Assembly (NCBI GenBank): GCA_028285205.1
Contig: JANQQA010000203.1
Span: forward strand, 1 to 41,721
DNA length: 41,721 nt
From: Bythopirellula sp.
Lineage (GTDB): Bacteria > Planctomycetota > Planctomycetia > Pirellulales > Lacipirellulaceae
Direction: 5' to 3'
Position numbers and translations under genes: made by a program. The notes beneath the pieces are model-generated. The model was given only the letters and a program-made list of their open reading frames with translations. It did no database searches and was not told where the DNA came from. This document shows, piece after piece, positions 32,519-39,771 of the stretch; the stretch's first letter is position 1, and each line of letters opens with the position of its first letter.

Positions 32519-32852
32519 TCGCAGCGCCTGCCCACAGCGTGCAGCCAGCGTGTGAGCAACACCGCTTCTTTTCGGCGGCAACCGACTGAGATTGGATGCG
32601 ATTGTGAGCTACTCGACTCGCCGCCAATCGCCGATCGTTGTTTTCGTGGCGTGGTTGCTGCGAGCAAATCTGTAGATTGCACGGATTCTCAAGCATAGAA
32701 AAGCTGGACCATCGACACGTGTTGAGCGATAATCGGCGATCCGCAACGCCTCGGCAGGCATTTTGGTCATGCCGCAGCCACACTCTTTCACCTCGTCGAT
32801 ATGTGGGCGGAGCGATTCGCACTCGTCAAAAAGAATACCGCGAGAATCAACA
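32519..32852. other. intergenic region before the DUF3604 operon
   Basis: 334 bases. A 10-bp direct repeat GCGCCTGCCC occurs at 32504-32513 (within the end of the dioxygenase gene) and 32524-32533. I see no clear promoter boxes or RNA gene. Confidence 0.4.
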
Positions 32853-34754
32853 ATGAACGCCCGAATTCTGTTCAGTCTCATCATTCTGTTTACCTACGCG
32901 TCGTGCCATGCTCAGACTGATGCGTATATGGAAAAAGAGGTGATGACGGCGCCGAAGCAAACATTTTCGCCATACGCAAATCGGTCATTCCCAACCAACG
33001 TGTACTTTGGTGACACTCATTTGCACACAGGATTGTCGATGGACGCAGGCACCTTTGGTAACCGACTCGGCTTAGAAGACGCTTATCGATTCTCGCGCGG
33101 CGAGGAAGTGATTTCGTCTACCGGCTATCGTGCGCGGCTGGCGCGGCCTCTCGACTTTGTGGTCGTTGCCGATCACTCGGACGGCATGGGCGTGTTCGAC
33201 CTATTGCGTCAGGGGGATCCCAAAGTTGTCGTGGACGAACAGACGCGACGATGGCACGAAGGGATTAATCAGGGCGGCCAAGCTGCGGTCGACGCTGCAC
33301 TGGAGCTGATCAACGCGTTTTCCCAGGGACGGTCGCCGTTTCCGACGAACGATCCCGAGCTGTCCCGCCCTGTGTGGGACGAATGCGTCAAGATGGCAGA
33401 GCAGTATAACGAACCAGGAAAATTCACTGCTTTCATCGGGTACGAATGGACCTCTCTCGTAAAGGGAAATAACCTCCATCGAGTCGTCGTCTATCGGGAC
33501 GGAGCAGAGAAAGCAGGTCGGGTGTTACCGTTCACACTCGCAGACAGCCCCAACCCCGAAGACCTCTGGAAAGCATTGTCGGCTTACGAGGAGAAAACGG
33601 GTGGTCGCGTCCTGGCAATTCCCCACAACGGCAACCTCTCCAACGGCATGATGTTTGACGTCGAGACGCTTTCTGGTGGCCCAATCACCAAGGCCTACGC
33701 CGAGCAACGCCAGCGTTGGGAACCTATTTACGAGTCGACGCAAATCAAAGGCGATGGCGAGGCACATCCGTTCCTCTCGCCCGAGGACGAGTTCGCAGAC
33801 TACGAGACTTGGGACTTGGGAAATCTTGATTTGAGCCAAGCCAAAACAAATTCGATGTTGCCTGGTGAGTACTATCGCTCGGGCTTGAAACGAGGTCTGG
33901 AGTTCGAGCAGAAACTAGGTGTGAACCCTTACAAGTACGGCCAGATTGGCAGTACGGACTCGCACACATCTTTGTCTGCGGTCGAAGAGAACAACTTCTT
34001 CGGCAAGCACTCGGGCGTGGAACCTTCGGCCGACCGCGCCAAGCACGTCACACTCGGTGGCGAGAACGGTAGCATCTACGGTTGGCAAATGACCGCTAGC
34101 GGTCGAGCAGCGGTATGGGCCAAAGAGAATACGCGCGAGGCGATCTGGGATGCCATGAAGCGGAAGGAGACTTACGCCACGACCGGACCGCGTATTTTAG
34201 TGCGATTCTTCGGCGGCTGGGAATTCACCGACGAGGATGCGCTTGGTCGCCTGCCGGGCCGGATTGGATATTCCAAGGGTGTTCCCATGGGTGGCGATCT
34301 GCGACCCGGTAAGAAGGGAGCATCGCCGACGTTTTTGGTGGCGGCGATGAAGGATGCGATGAGCGGTAACCTCGACCGGATACAGATCATCAAAGGTTGG
34401 ATCGGCCAAGACGGGCAAGCTAAAGAGCGGGTGTACGACGTGGCCGTTTCCGACAAGCGCCAGATCGGTGAGGATGGTCGATGCAAGCAAGCAGTCGGCA
34501 ATACGGTTGATGTTGCCAACGCCACGTGGACAAACAGCATCGGCGATCCCGAATTGATTACCGTCTGGACCGATCCGGACTTTGACCCACAAGAGCGTGC
34601 CTTCTACTACGCGCGCGTTCTCGAGATTCCCACGCCGCGCTGGACAGCTTACGAGGCACTGCGATTCCAGATCACCATGACTGAGGGCACGAAGATGACC
34701 ACCCAAGAACGCGCCTACACTTCTCCGATCTGGTACAACCCACCAACCAAATAG
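32853..34754 (+). CDS. exported DUF3604 protein (PHP-like metallohydrolase), subfamily with NSIGDPEL
   Basis: 633 aa from the ATG at 32853-32855, where a signal peptide begins (MNARILFSLIILFTYASCHA); the frame upstream to 32763 is not signal-like. The metal motifs are intact: GDTHLHTGLSMDAG (H56, H58), VVADHSDG (D107, H108), AIPHNGNLSNG, KGDGEAHPFLSPEDEF and GSTDSHTSLSAVEENNFFG. The C-terminal part has DRIQIIKGW, then GNTVDVANATWTNSIGDPEL, then TTQERAYTSPIWYNPP. The next DUF3604 gene starts 11 bases downstream, and the block continues to the HupE-like gene. It probably works as an exported metal-dependent hydrolase; substrate unknown. Confidence 0.88.
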   Translation: MNARILFSLIILFTYASCHAQTDAYMEKEVMTAPKQTFSPYANRSFPTNVYFGDTHLHTGLSMDAGTFGNRLGLEDAYRFSRGEEVISSTGYRARLARPLDFVVVADHSDGMGVFDLLRQGDPKVVVDEQTRRWHEGINQGGQAAVDAALELINAFSQGRSPFPTNDPELSRPVWDECVKMAEQYNEPGKFTAFIGYEWTSLVKGNNLHRVVVYRDGAEKAGRVLPFTLADSPNPEDLWKALSAYEEKTGGRVLAIPHNGNLSNGMMFDVETLSGGPITKAYAEQRQRWEPIYESTQIKGDGEAHPFLSPEDEFADYETWDLGNLDLSQAKTNSMLPGEYYRSGLKRGLEFEQKLGVNPYKYGQIGSTDSHTSLSAVEENNFFGKHSGVEPSADRAKHVTLGGENGSIYGWQMTASGRAAVWAKENTREAIWDAMKRKETYATTGPRILVRFFGGWEFTDEDALGRLPGRIGYSKGVPMGGDLRPGKKGASPTFLVAAMKDAMSGNLDRIQIIKGWIGQDGQAKERVYDVAVSDKRQIGEDGRCKQAVGNTVDVANATWTNSIGDPELITVWTDPDFDPQERAFYYARVLEIPTPRWTAYEALRFQITMTEGTKMTTQERAYTSPIWYNPPTK

Positions 34755-34765
34755 GGCGCTTTGCT

Positions 34766-36673
34766 ATGAACTCTTCAACTAGTCGCATGGTCGTTGCGAC
34801 CCTCATCGCAGCATCAGCATTTTCGGTCGCATCGGCACAAGATCAGCTACCTACCAAGGAGGGAGTTGCTCAGAAGTTTGAGCAGACACAGTTCTCTCCG
34901 TATGCCGGTCGCAGTTATCCAACAAAAGTGCTGTGGGGAGATACCCATTTGCACACTGCGGTTTCCGTCGACGCGGGTACCATGTGCCGACTAGGCCAGG
35001 AAGAGGCACTTCGGTTTGCTCGAGGCGAGGAAGTGACTAGCACCGGTGGCTTGCGAGCGAAGCTCTCGCGACCCTTGAATTTCATTGTCGTCGCAGACCA
35101 TGCCGAGATGTATGGCCTGATGCCAAATCTGCTGGCCGGGGATCCATCGATCTTGGGAACGGAGAAGGGAAGGCGTTGGTACGACATGATCGCGACGAAT
35201 GATCGCGAACAGGTATTCGCGGCCGCCATGGAGATCGTTGCCTCGCTTCAGCAACAGGAACCTCCGTTCAAGAGCGACTCCCTCGTGCGAGACGCGTGGC
35301 GAGAATACACGGCGCTGGCGGACCGGTACAACGAGCCGGGACGCTTCACCGCACTAATCGGCTATGAATGGACAGCGATTGGAGGCTTCAACCTGCATCG
35401 GAATGTGATTTTTCGCGGCGATGCAACCGAGGCAAATCGCACCGTCCCCTTTTCGCAATTCGACAGCCAGAATCCAGAAGACTTGTGGAAGGCGCTGCAT
35501 CGTTTCAATGATGAGACGGGCGCTGAGGTTCTAACGATCCCACACAACGGCAATTTGTCGAATGGGCGCATGTTCTCTGTCGAGACTTTTGATGGCCAGC
35601 CGCTCAATCGAGAGATCGCCGAGTTACGTGCGAGCATGGAGCCGCTGGTGGAAGTCACACAGATCAAGGGGGATGGCGAGGCGCACCCCTTCCTTTCTCC
35701 GAACGATGAGTTCGCCGACTACGAAACTTGGGATCGCTCGAATCTCGATGGAACGGAACTCAAGGCCAAAGACATGCTGCAATACGAATATGCCCGTTCA
35801 GCGCTTAAGATCGGCTTGCAGCTTGAGGCAGATTTGGGCGTTAACCCGTTCAAATTCGGAATGATTGGCAGCACCGATGCGCATACGGCCATCTCCTCTA
35901 TCGAAGAGAACAACTTCTTCGGCAAGCACTCAGGCGTTGAGCCAGAGTCGCATCGATGGGAGCACATTGTGATTTCCTCTCCAAAAGACCCCGACCTGAA
36001 TGTTATGGGGTGGCAGCAAGCTTCCTCGGGCTACGCTGCGGTTTGGGCAACCGAGAACACAAGAGAAGCTGTTTTCGACGCGATGAAGCGAAAAGAAGCC
36101 TACGCAACAACGGGATCACGGATCATGGTCCGTTTCTTCGGCGGCTGGCAATTTACGGAGGACGACGCCAACACGCGAATTCCAGCAAACGTCGGCTACG
36201 AGAAAGGAGTTCCAATGGGAGGAGACTTGCGCGCAGGGCCTGCAGGCAAAGCCCCGTCGTTTCTTGTCGCGGCGCTCAAGGACCCTTACAGCGGTAATTT
36301 GGATCGGCTGCAGATCATTAAAGGGTGGCACAATGCCGACGGATCCACGGCCGAGAAGGTCTACGACGTGGCCGTCTCGGATGGACGCGTCATTGGAACC
36401 GATGGACGCTGCCGCGAAGAGGTCGGCGATACGGTCGACGTCGAGAATGCGACATGGAAAAATAGCATTGGCGATCCGGAACTACTCGCCGTGTGGCGCG
36501 ACCCGGATTTCGACCCCCAACAGCGGGCCTTTTATTACGCCCGGGTAATCGAGATCCCGACTCCGCGCTGGACTGCGTACGAAGCAAAAAGGTTTGGCAT
36601 CGACATGCCAGCCGAGGTTCCGATGACAACTCAGGAACGCGCCTACACGTCCCCGATCTGGTTTACACCATAA
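34766..36673 (+). CDS. exported DUF3604 protein (PHP-like metallohydrolase), tandem paralogue
   Basis: 635 aa, ATG at 34766-34768, with signal peptide MVVATLIAASAFSVASA. It is the closest paralogue of the gene before it. Metal motifs are GDTHLHTAVSVDAGT (H61, H63), VVADHAEM (D111, H112), TIPHNGNLSNG, KGDGEAHPFLSPNDEF and GSTDAHTAISSIEENNFFG. The C-terminus carries DRLQIIKGW, then VGDTVDVENATWKNSIGDPEL, then TTQERAYTSPIWFTP. Both this and the previous gene end in the same phrase as the minus-strand copies, so the C-terminal strand is strongly conserved. Following gene starts 4 bases after its stop. Likely same enzymatic role with a different substrate range. Confidence 0.88.
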   Translation: MNSSTSRMVVATLIAASAFSVASAQDQLPTKEGVAQKFEQTQFSPYAGRSYPTKVLWGDTHLHTAVSVDAGTMCRLGQEEALRFARGEEVTSTGGLRAKLSRPLNFIVVADHAEMYGLMPNLLAGDPSILGTEKGRRWYDMIATNDREQVFAAAMEIVASLQQQEPPFKSDSLVRDAWREYTALADRYNEPGRFTALIGYEWTAIGGFNLHRNVIFRGDATEANRTVPFSQFDSQNPEDLWKALHRFNDETGAEVLTIPHNGNLSNGRMFSVETFDGQPLNREIAELRASMEPLVEVTQIKGDGEAHPFLSPNDEFADYETWDRSNLDGTELKAKDMLQYEYARSALKIGLQLEADLGVNPFKFGMIGSTDAHTAISSIEENNFFGKHSGVEPESHRWEHIVISSPKDPDLNVMGWQQASSGYAAVWATENTREAVFDAMKRKEAYATTGSRIMVRFFGGWQFTEDDANTRIPANVGYEKGVPMGGDLRAGPAGKAPSFLVAALKDPYSGNLDRLQIIKGWHNADGSTAEKVYDVAVSDGRVIGTDGRCREEVGDTVDVENATWKNSIGDPELLAVWRDPDFDPQQRAFYYARVIEIPTPRWTAYEAKRFGIDMPAEVPMTTQERAYTSPIWFTP

Positions 36674-36677
36674 CGCA

Positions 36678-37757
36678 ATGCAGTCCCTTCCGGTCTTGAG
36701 AATAGGCAATTACGTTGGGCCAGTGTTGCTCCTCACCGCAATGGCCGCCCGTGTCTCGGGATGCGCTGTTTGCATCGGTTTTCCAGAGCGGACAACAGCG
36801 GATTATCTTATCGAGGCAGACTGCGTCGTCCTCGCGTGTCAACGGAACGACAACCGATTTCAGTACGCTCCGCGCGAGACGCTCAAAGGTCGCTTTGATG
36901 GCTCGGATATCAACCTCCTTGTCGACAGCGCGACACGCCGAGTCCTACAATCCGACAGCCACCTCCACGTTGTGCTAGTCCAGAATAAACCGGGAGGAGA
37001 ATGGCGAAGTTTAGGCATTGCCAGAGAAGAGTACTTGAAGGTGGTGCGCCGCATCCTCATGTTCTCCGCAAGCTGGAATGGCAGTGACGGAAACATGGAA
37101 CGTATCCGTTTCTTTCTGCCGCTGTTTGGGCACAAAGATCGCCGCATTCGAGAACTAGCCTACCTCGAGCTTGGTCGCGCTCCTTATTCAGTCATAAAGC
37201 AACTCGGCCGCGTGGCACCTCGTGAGTACTACGCAGCGATGCTCGAACATCGCGAATATCTTAAGTGGCGATCTTTGGCAATACTCCTGCTCGCACAGAG
37301 CGACGATCCCACAGATAAGCAGCGCATTCTTGACTCCTTTCATGCGGCCCATCAGTTCGGCTTGACGACCAACTTAGCGGCGTGGACCGCAGCCGCAATT
37401 GAAGTTGAGGGAGTAACGGCATTGCGCTTCATCGAGGAGCAGTACTTGTGTCGCGCAGATCGGACCGTCGAGGAGCGCCGAGCGGTACTGGTCGCGCTCT
37501 CGACGCTTGGCGCTGGAGGAGATGCGGATCTGCAAAACCGAATCATTCGTAGCTATCGCGTGTTGTTGGCCCGGTCGCCCGAGTTCGCCCCGCGTGTGGC
37601 CGATGACCTTCGGGATTGGAAGCGAACGGATCTTCGGGCGGAGTTATCGTCCATTCTTCACGGGACGACAAAGCTCGACGCTTCCGGCCGTCGGTCAATC
37701 AGGAGCTATCTGCTTGAGGCATCAACTGTGGGGGATCTAGCAGTTGTCGACGAATGA
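36678..37757 (+). CDS. exported protein of unknown function, beta-domain plus helical repeats
   Basis: 359 aa, ATG at 36678-36680, four bases after the DUF3604 stop. Residues ~11-28 form a signal segment (NYVGPVLLLTAMAARVSG) followed by C-A-V-C. A beta-rich part at ~30-105 contains ADYLIEADCVVLACQRND and RETLKGRFDGSDINLLVDS. This looks like the OB-like NTR pattern seen in many secreted proteins (ADxVVxxx followed by ETLKG). From ~145 the protein is all helical, with repeats reminiscent of HEAT units: DRRIRELAYLELGRAPYSVI, then LKWRSLAILLLAQSDDPTDK, then VEERRAVLVALSTLGAGGD. I do not recognise the family. Its position between DUF3604 and PPIase genes, with the latter starting inside its 3' end, marks it as part of the same operon. 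Confidence 0.75.
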   Translation: MQSLPVLRIGNYVGPVLLLTAMAARVSGCAVCIGFPERTTADYLIEADCVVLACQRNDNRFQYAPRETLKGRFDGSDINLLVDSATRRVLQSDSHLHVVLVQNKPGGEWRSLGIAREEYLKVVRRILMFSASWNGSDGNMERIRFFLPLFGHKDRRIRELAYLELGRAPYSVIKQLGRVAPREYYAAMLEHREYLKWRSLAILLLAQSDDPTDKQRILDSFHAAHQFGLTTNLAAWTAAAIEVEGVTALRFIEEQYLCRADRTVEERRAVLVALSTLGAGGDADLQNRIIRSYRVLLARSPEFAPRVADDLRDWKRTDLRAELSSILHGTTKLDASGRRSIRSYLLEASTVGDLAVVDE

Positions 37758-38685
37758 GCCCTCCGAGACTGAGCAAGCCGTTTCAGCCAACGCACCCAGC
37801 AGCACTACTAGCACGTCGACCGAGAGTTGGACGTTGCGGCTAATTCGCGATCCGCTTTCGCACTTCTTACTGCTGGGGGCGGCGCTGTTCGTGGCTTACG
37901 GCTACTTACAGAACGATGAGCCTCCGGAAACGCAACAATTCGTCGTGTCCGCGGGAAAAATTGAGCACCTCGCAGCGCTCTTCACTCGCACCTGGCAGCG
38001 CCCGCCGACCCCAGAAGAATTGCGAGGACTTATCGACGACTATGTGCGCGAGGAGGTCGCCTACCGCGAGGGCGTCGCGATCGGGTTGGACGTAAACGAC
38101 ACGATCATTCGACGGCGAATACGGCAGAAGTTAGATTTTGTAGCGCAGGACTTGGCGGGCCAAGTCGAGCCGACCGACGAACAGTTGCAATCTTACTTGG
38201 AGAAAAATCCAACTCAGTTTCGCAATGATCCAAGGCTTTCGTTCCGGCAAGTATTCTTCGATCCAGAACAGCATGGCGAAGACTTGCAGGAAATGGTTAG
38301 CGACCTCGTAGCATCACTTCGCGAAGATTCATCGATCGACGCAAAAGAACTTGGTGACCGCACGCTCCTTGAGCACGGCTACCAGAATGTTTCAAAACGC
38401 GAAATCGCAAACCTGCTAGGCCAGGAGTTTGCCGCGGCGATTGTCGAGGTTGAGCCCGGTGAGTGGCATGGACCACTTGGTTCGGCATACGGTGCGCATG
38501 CGATCATCGTCGATGAGTTTCAGCCTAGCGAGCGCCCTGAACTGGAGCAGGTCCGCGCGGCGGTCCGCCGAGAGTGGGAACACCAGCGCCACCAAGAGCT
38601 GAAGGAGGAGTTTTATCAAGGGTTGATCGACAAGTACGAAATCAAAATCGATTGGCCGGAGGCAGCGACCGAGGTGAGCGAATGA
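37744..38685 (+). CDS. membrane-anchored parvulin-type peptidyl-prolyl isomerase (PpiC/SurA-like)
   Basis: 313 aa. The TTG start at 37744-37746 is supported by GGGGGAT about seven bases upstream; it overlaps the previous gene by 14 bases. Residues ~1-35 are a polar Ser/Thr-rich tail, then a membrane helix at ~38-55 (PLSHFLLLGAALFVAYGYL). The exterior has the SurA/PpiD N-terminal helices: PPTPEELRGLIDDYVREEVA, then YREGVAIGLDVNDTIIRRRIRQKLDF. Then comes a parvulin-like domain at ~165-260 (LSFRQVFFD, then LLGQEFAAAIVEVEPGEWHGP, then YGAHAIIVDE). It acts on proteins outside the cytoplasmic membrane and probably helps fold the operon's exported proteins. The following gene overlaps it by ATGA. 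Confidence 0.85.
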   Translation: MSTNEPSETEQAVSANAPSSTTSTSTESWTLRLIRDPLSHFLLLGAALFVAYGYLQNDEPPETQQFVVSAGKIEHLAALFTRTWQRPPTPEELRGLIDDYVREEVAYREGVAIGLDVNDTIIRRRIRQKLDFVAQDLAGQVEPTDEQLQSYLEKNPTQFRNDPRLSFRQVFFDPEQHGEDLQEMVSDLVASLREDSSIDAKELGDRTLLEHGYQNVSKREIANLLGQEFAAAIVEVEPGEWHGPLGSAYGAHAIIVDEFQPSERPELEQVRAAVRREWEHQRHQELKEEFYQGLIDKYEIKIDWPEAATEVSE

Positions 38686-39674
38686 GGCTTCCAAGTCTGC
38701 TGTGCGTGCTAGGCACGCTCACCATTTCTCCGCTGCTCGCTGAGGCTCATGAGGTACGACCGGCGTATCTGCAACTCCAGCAAACCGCATCCGACACCTT
38801 TGATATGTTGTGGAAGGTGCCAGCGATGGGCGATAACCTGCGACTTGGGCTCTACGTTCGCCTACCTGAGTCGACCGCAGTCATCTCCGGTCCTCGTGGC
38901 ATGTTTCGACGCAACGCCTACCTTGAGCGATCGACGATTCAAGGCTCGCAAGCCCTTGTTGGCTCGACCATCACCATCGACGGACTCCAAACCACGCTGA
39001 CCGACGTACTGGTTCGCATTCAGAGACTTGATGGGACGACCCAGGTAGGCCGTTTGACACCGGAAGCACCGTCTCTGATCGTCGAGTCCTCACCAAGCAC
39101 ATGGCAAGTGGCTTGGACTTATTTAGTCCTGGGGTTCGAGCATATCTTGTTGGGTATCGATCACCTGCTGTTTGTGCTGGCATTGGTACTTTTAGTCAAA
39201 GGTTGGAGACGCCTGGTCGAGACCATTACCTCGTTCACGGTGGCTCACAGCATTACTCTCGCACTCGCTACGCTGGGCGTTGTTCATGTTCCCGGTCCAC
39301 CAGTCGAAGCTTGCATTGCGCTGAGCATCGTGTTCGTCGCTGCTGAGATTGTTCGTTCTCGCCAAGGCCATTCAGGGCTGACTGAAAGTGCTCCGTGGCT
39401 CGTCGCGTTTAGTTTCGGTCTGTTGCACGGATTGGGATTCGCTGGAGCGCTAAGCGAAGTAGGTCTACCACAGCAAGCAATTCCATTGGCCCTTTTGTTC
39501 TTCAATATTGGCGTCGAGCTGGGACAGCTGGCCTTCGTGACCGTCTTGCTCGCCATCCTTTCGCTAGGTCGTCGCATCCCACAACCCGAGAAGAGCTGGC
39601 GCCTCGCCCCCTACGCGATCGGTTCGATTGCTATGTTCTGGGTAATTGAACGAACCTGCAGTTTTTGGACGTGA
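38682..39674 (+). CDS. HupE/UreJ-family membrane protein
   Basis: 330 aa from the ATG at 38682-38684, overlapping the PPIase stop (ATGA), with GAGGTGAG close upstream; the longer frame lies inside the PPIase gene. Signal peptide: LLCVLGTLTISPLLAEAHE. The first ~130 residues are an exterior beta domain. From ~145 there are about six membrane helices: WTYLVLGFEHILLGIDHLLF, then FTVAHSITLALATLGVV, then ACIALSIVFVAAEIV, then FSFGLLHGLGFAGAL, then ALLFFNIGVELGQLAFV. The conserved histidines H154, H161 and H189 and the late HGLGFAG histidine are those of HupE/UreJ proteins. Some family members transport nickel or cobalt. Its link with metallohydrolase-like DUF3604 genes suggests metal supply to the periplasm, but this is inference. 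Confidence 0.9.
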   Translation: MRLPSLLCVLGTLTISPLLAEAHEVRPAYLQLQQTASDTFDMLWKVPAMGDNLRLGLYVRLPESTAVISGPRGMFRRNAYLERSTIQGSQALVGSTITIDGLQTTLTDVLVRIQRLDGTTQVGRLTPEAPSLIVESSPSTWQVAWTYLVLGFEHILLGIDHLLFVLALVLLVKGWRRLVETITSFTVAHSITLALATLGVVHVPGPPVEACIALSIVFVAAEIVRSRQGHSGLTESAPWLVAFSFGLLHGLGFAGALSEVGLPQQAIPLALLFFNIGVELGQLAFVTVLLAILSLGRRIPQPEKSWRLAPYAIGSIAMFWVIERTCSFWT

Positions 39675-39715
39675 GCACGAGCACTTGTCCTAGCGGCAAC
39701 ATGGGAAGCAACGTG

Positions 39716-39745
39716 GAGAGGGGAAGCTTTGAGCCTCACCCTCTC
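39716..39745. terminator. stem-loop between convergent HupE and beta-helix genes
   Basis: GAGAGGG (39716-39722) pairs with CCCTCTC (39739-39745), and an imperfect inner stem follows around a TTTGA loop. It lies about 40 bases past the HupE stop and 25 before the opposing stop. No T-run, so termination strength is uncertain. Confidence 0.45.
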
Positions 39746-39771
39746 AATGACATTGCTTGACCACGGCACTG

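Noticed and set aside
21963..36673. DUF3604 copies as a mobile element
   Set aside because: No transposase, terminal repeats or target duplications are seen; the copies look like ordinary gene duplicates.
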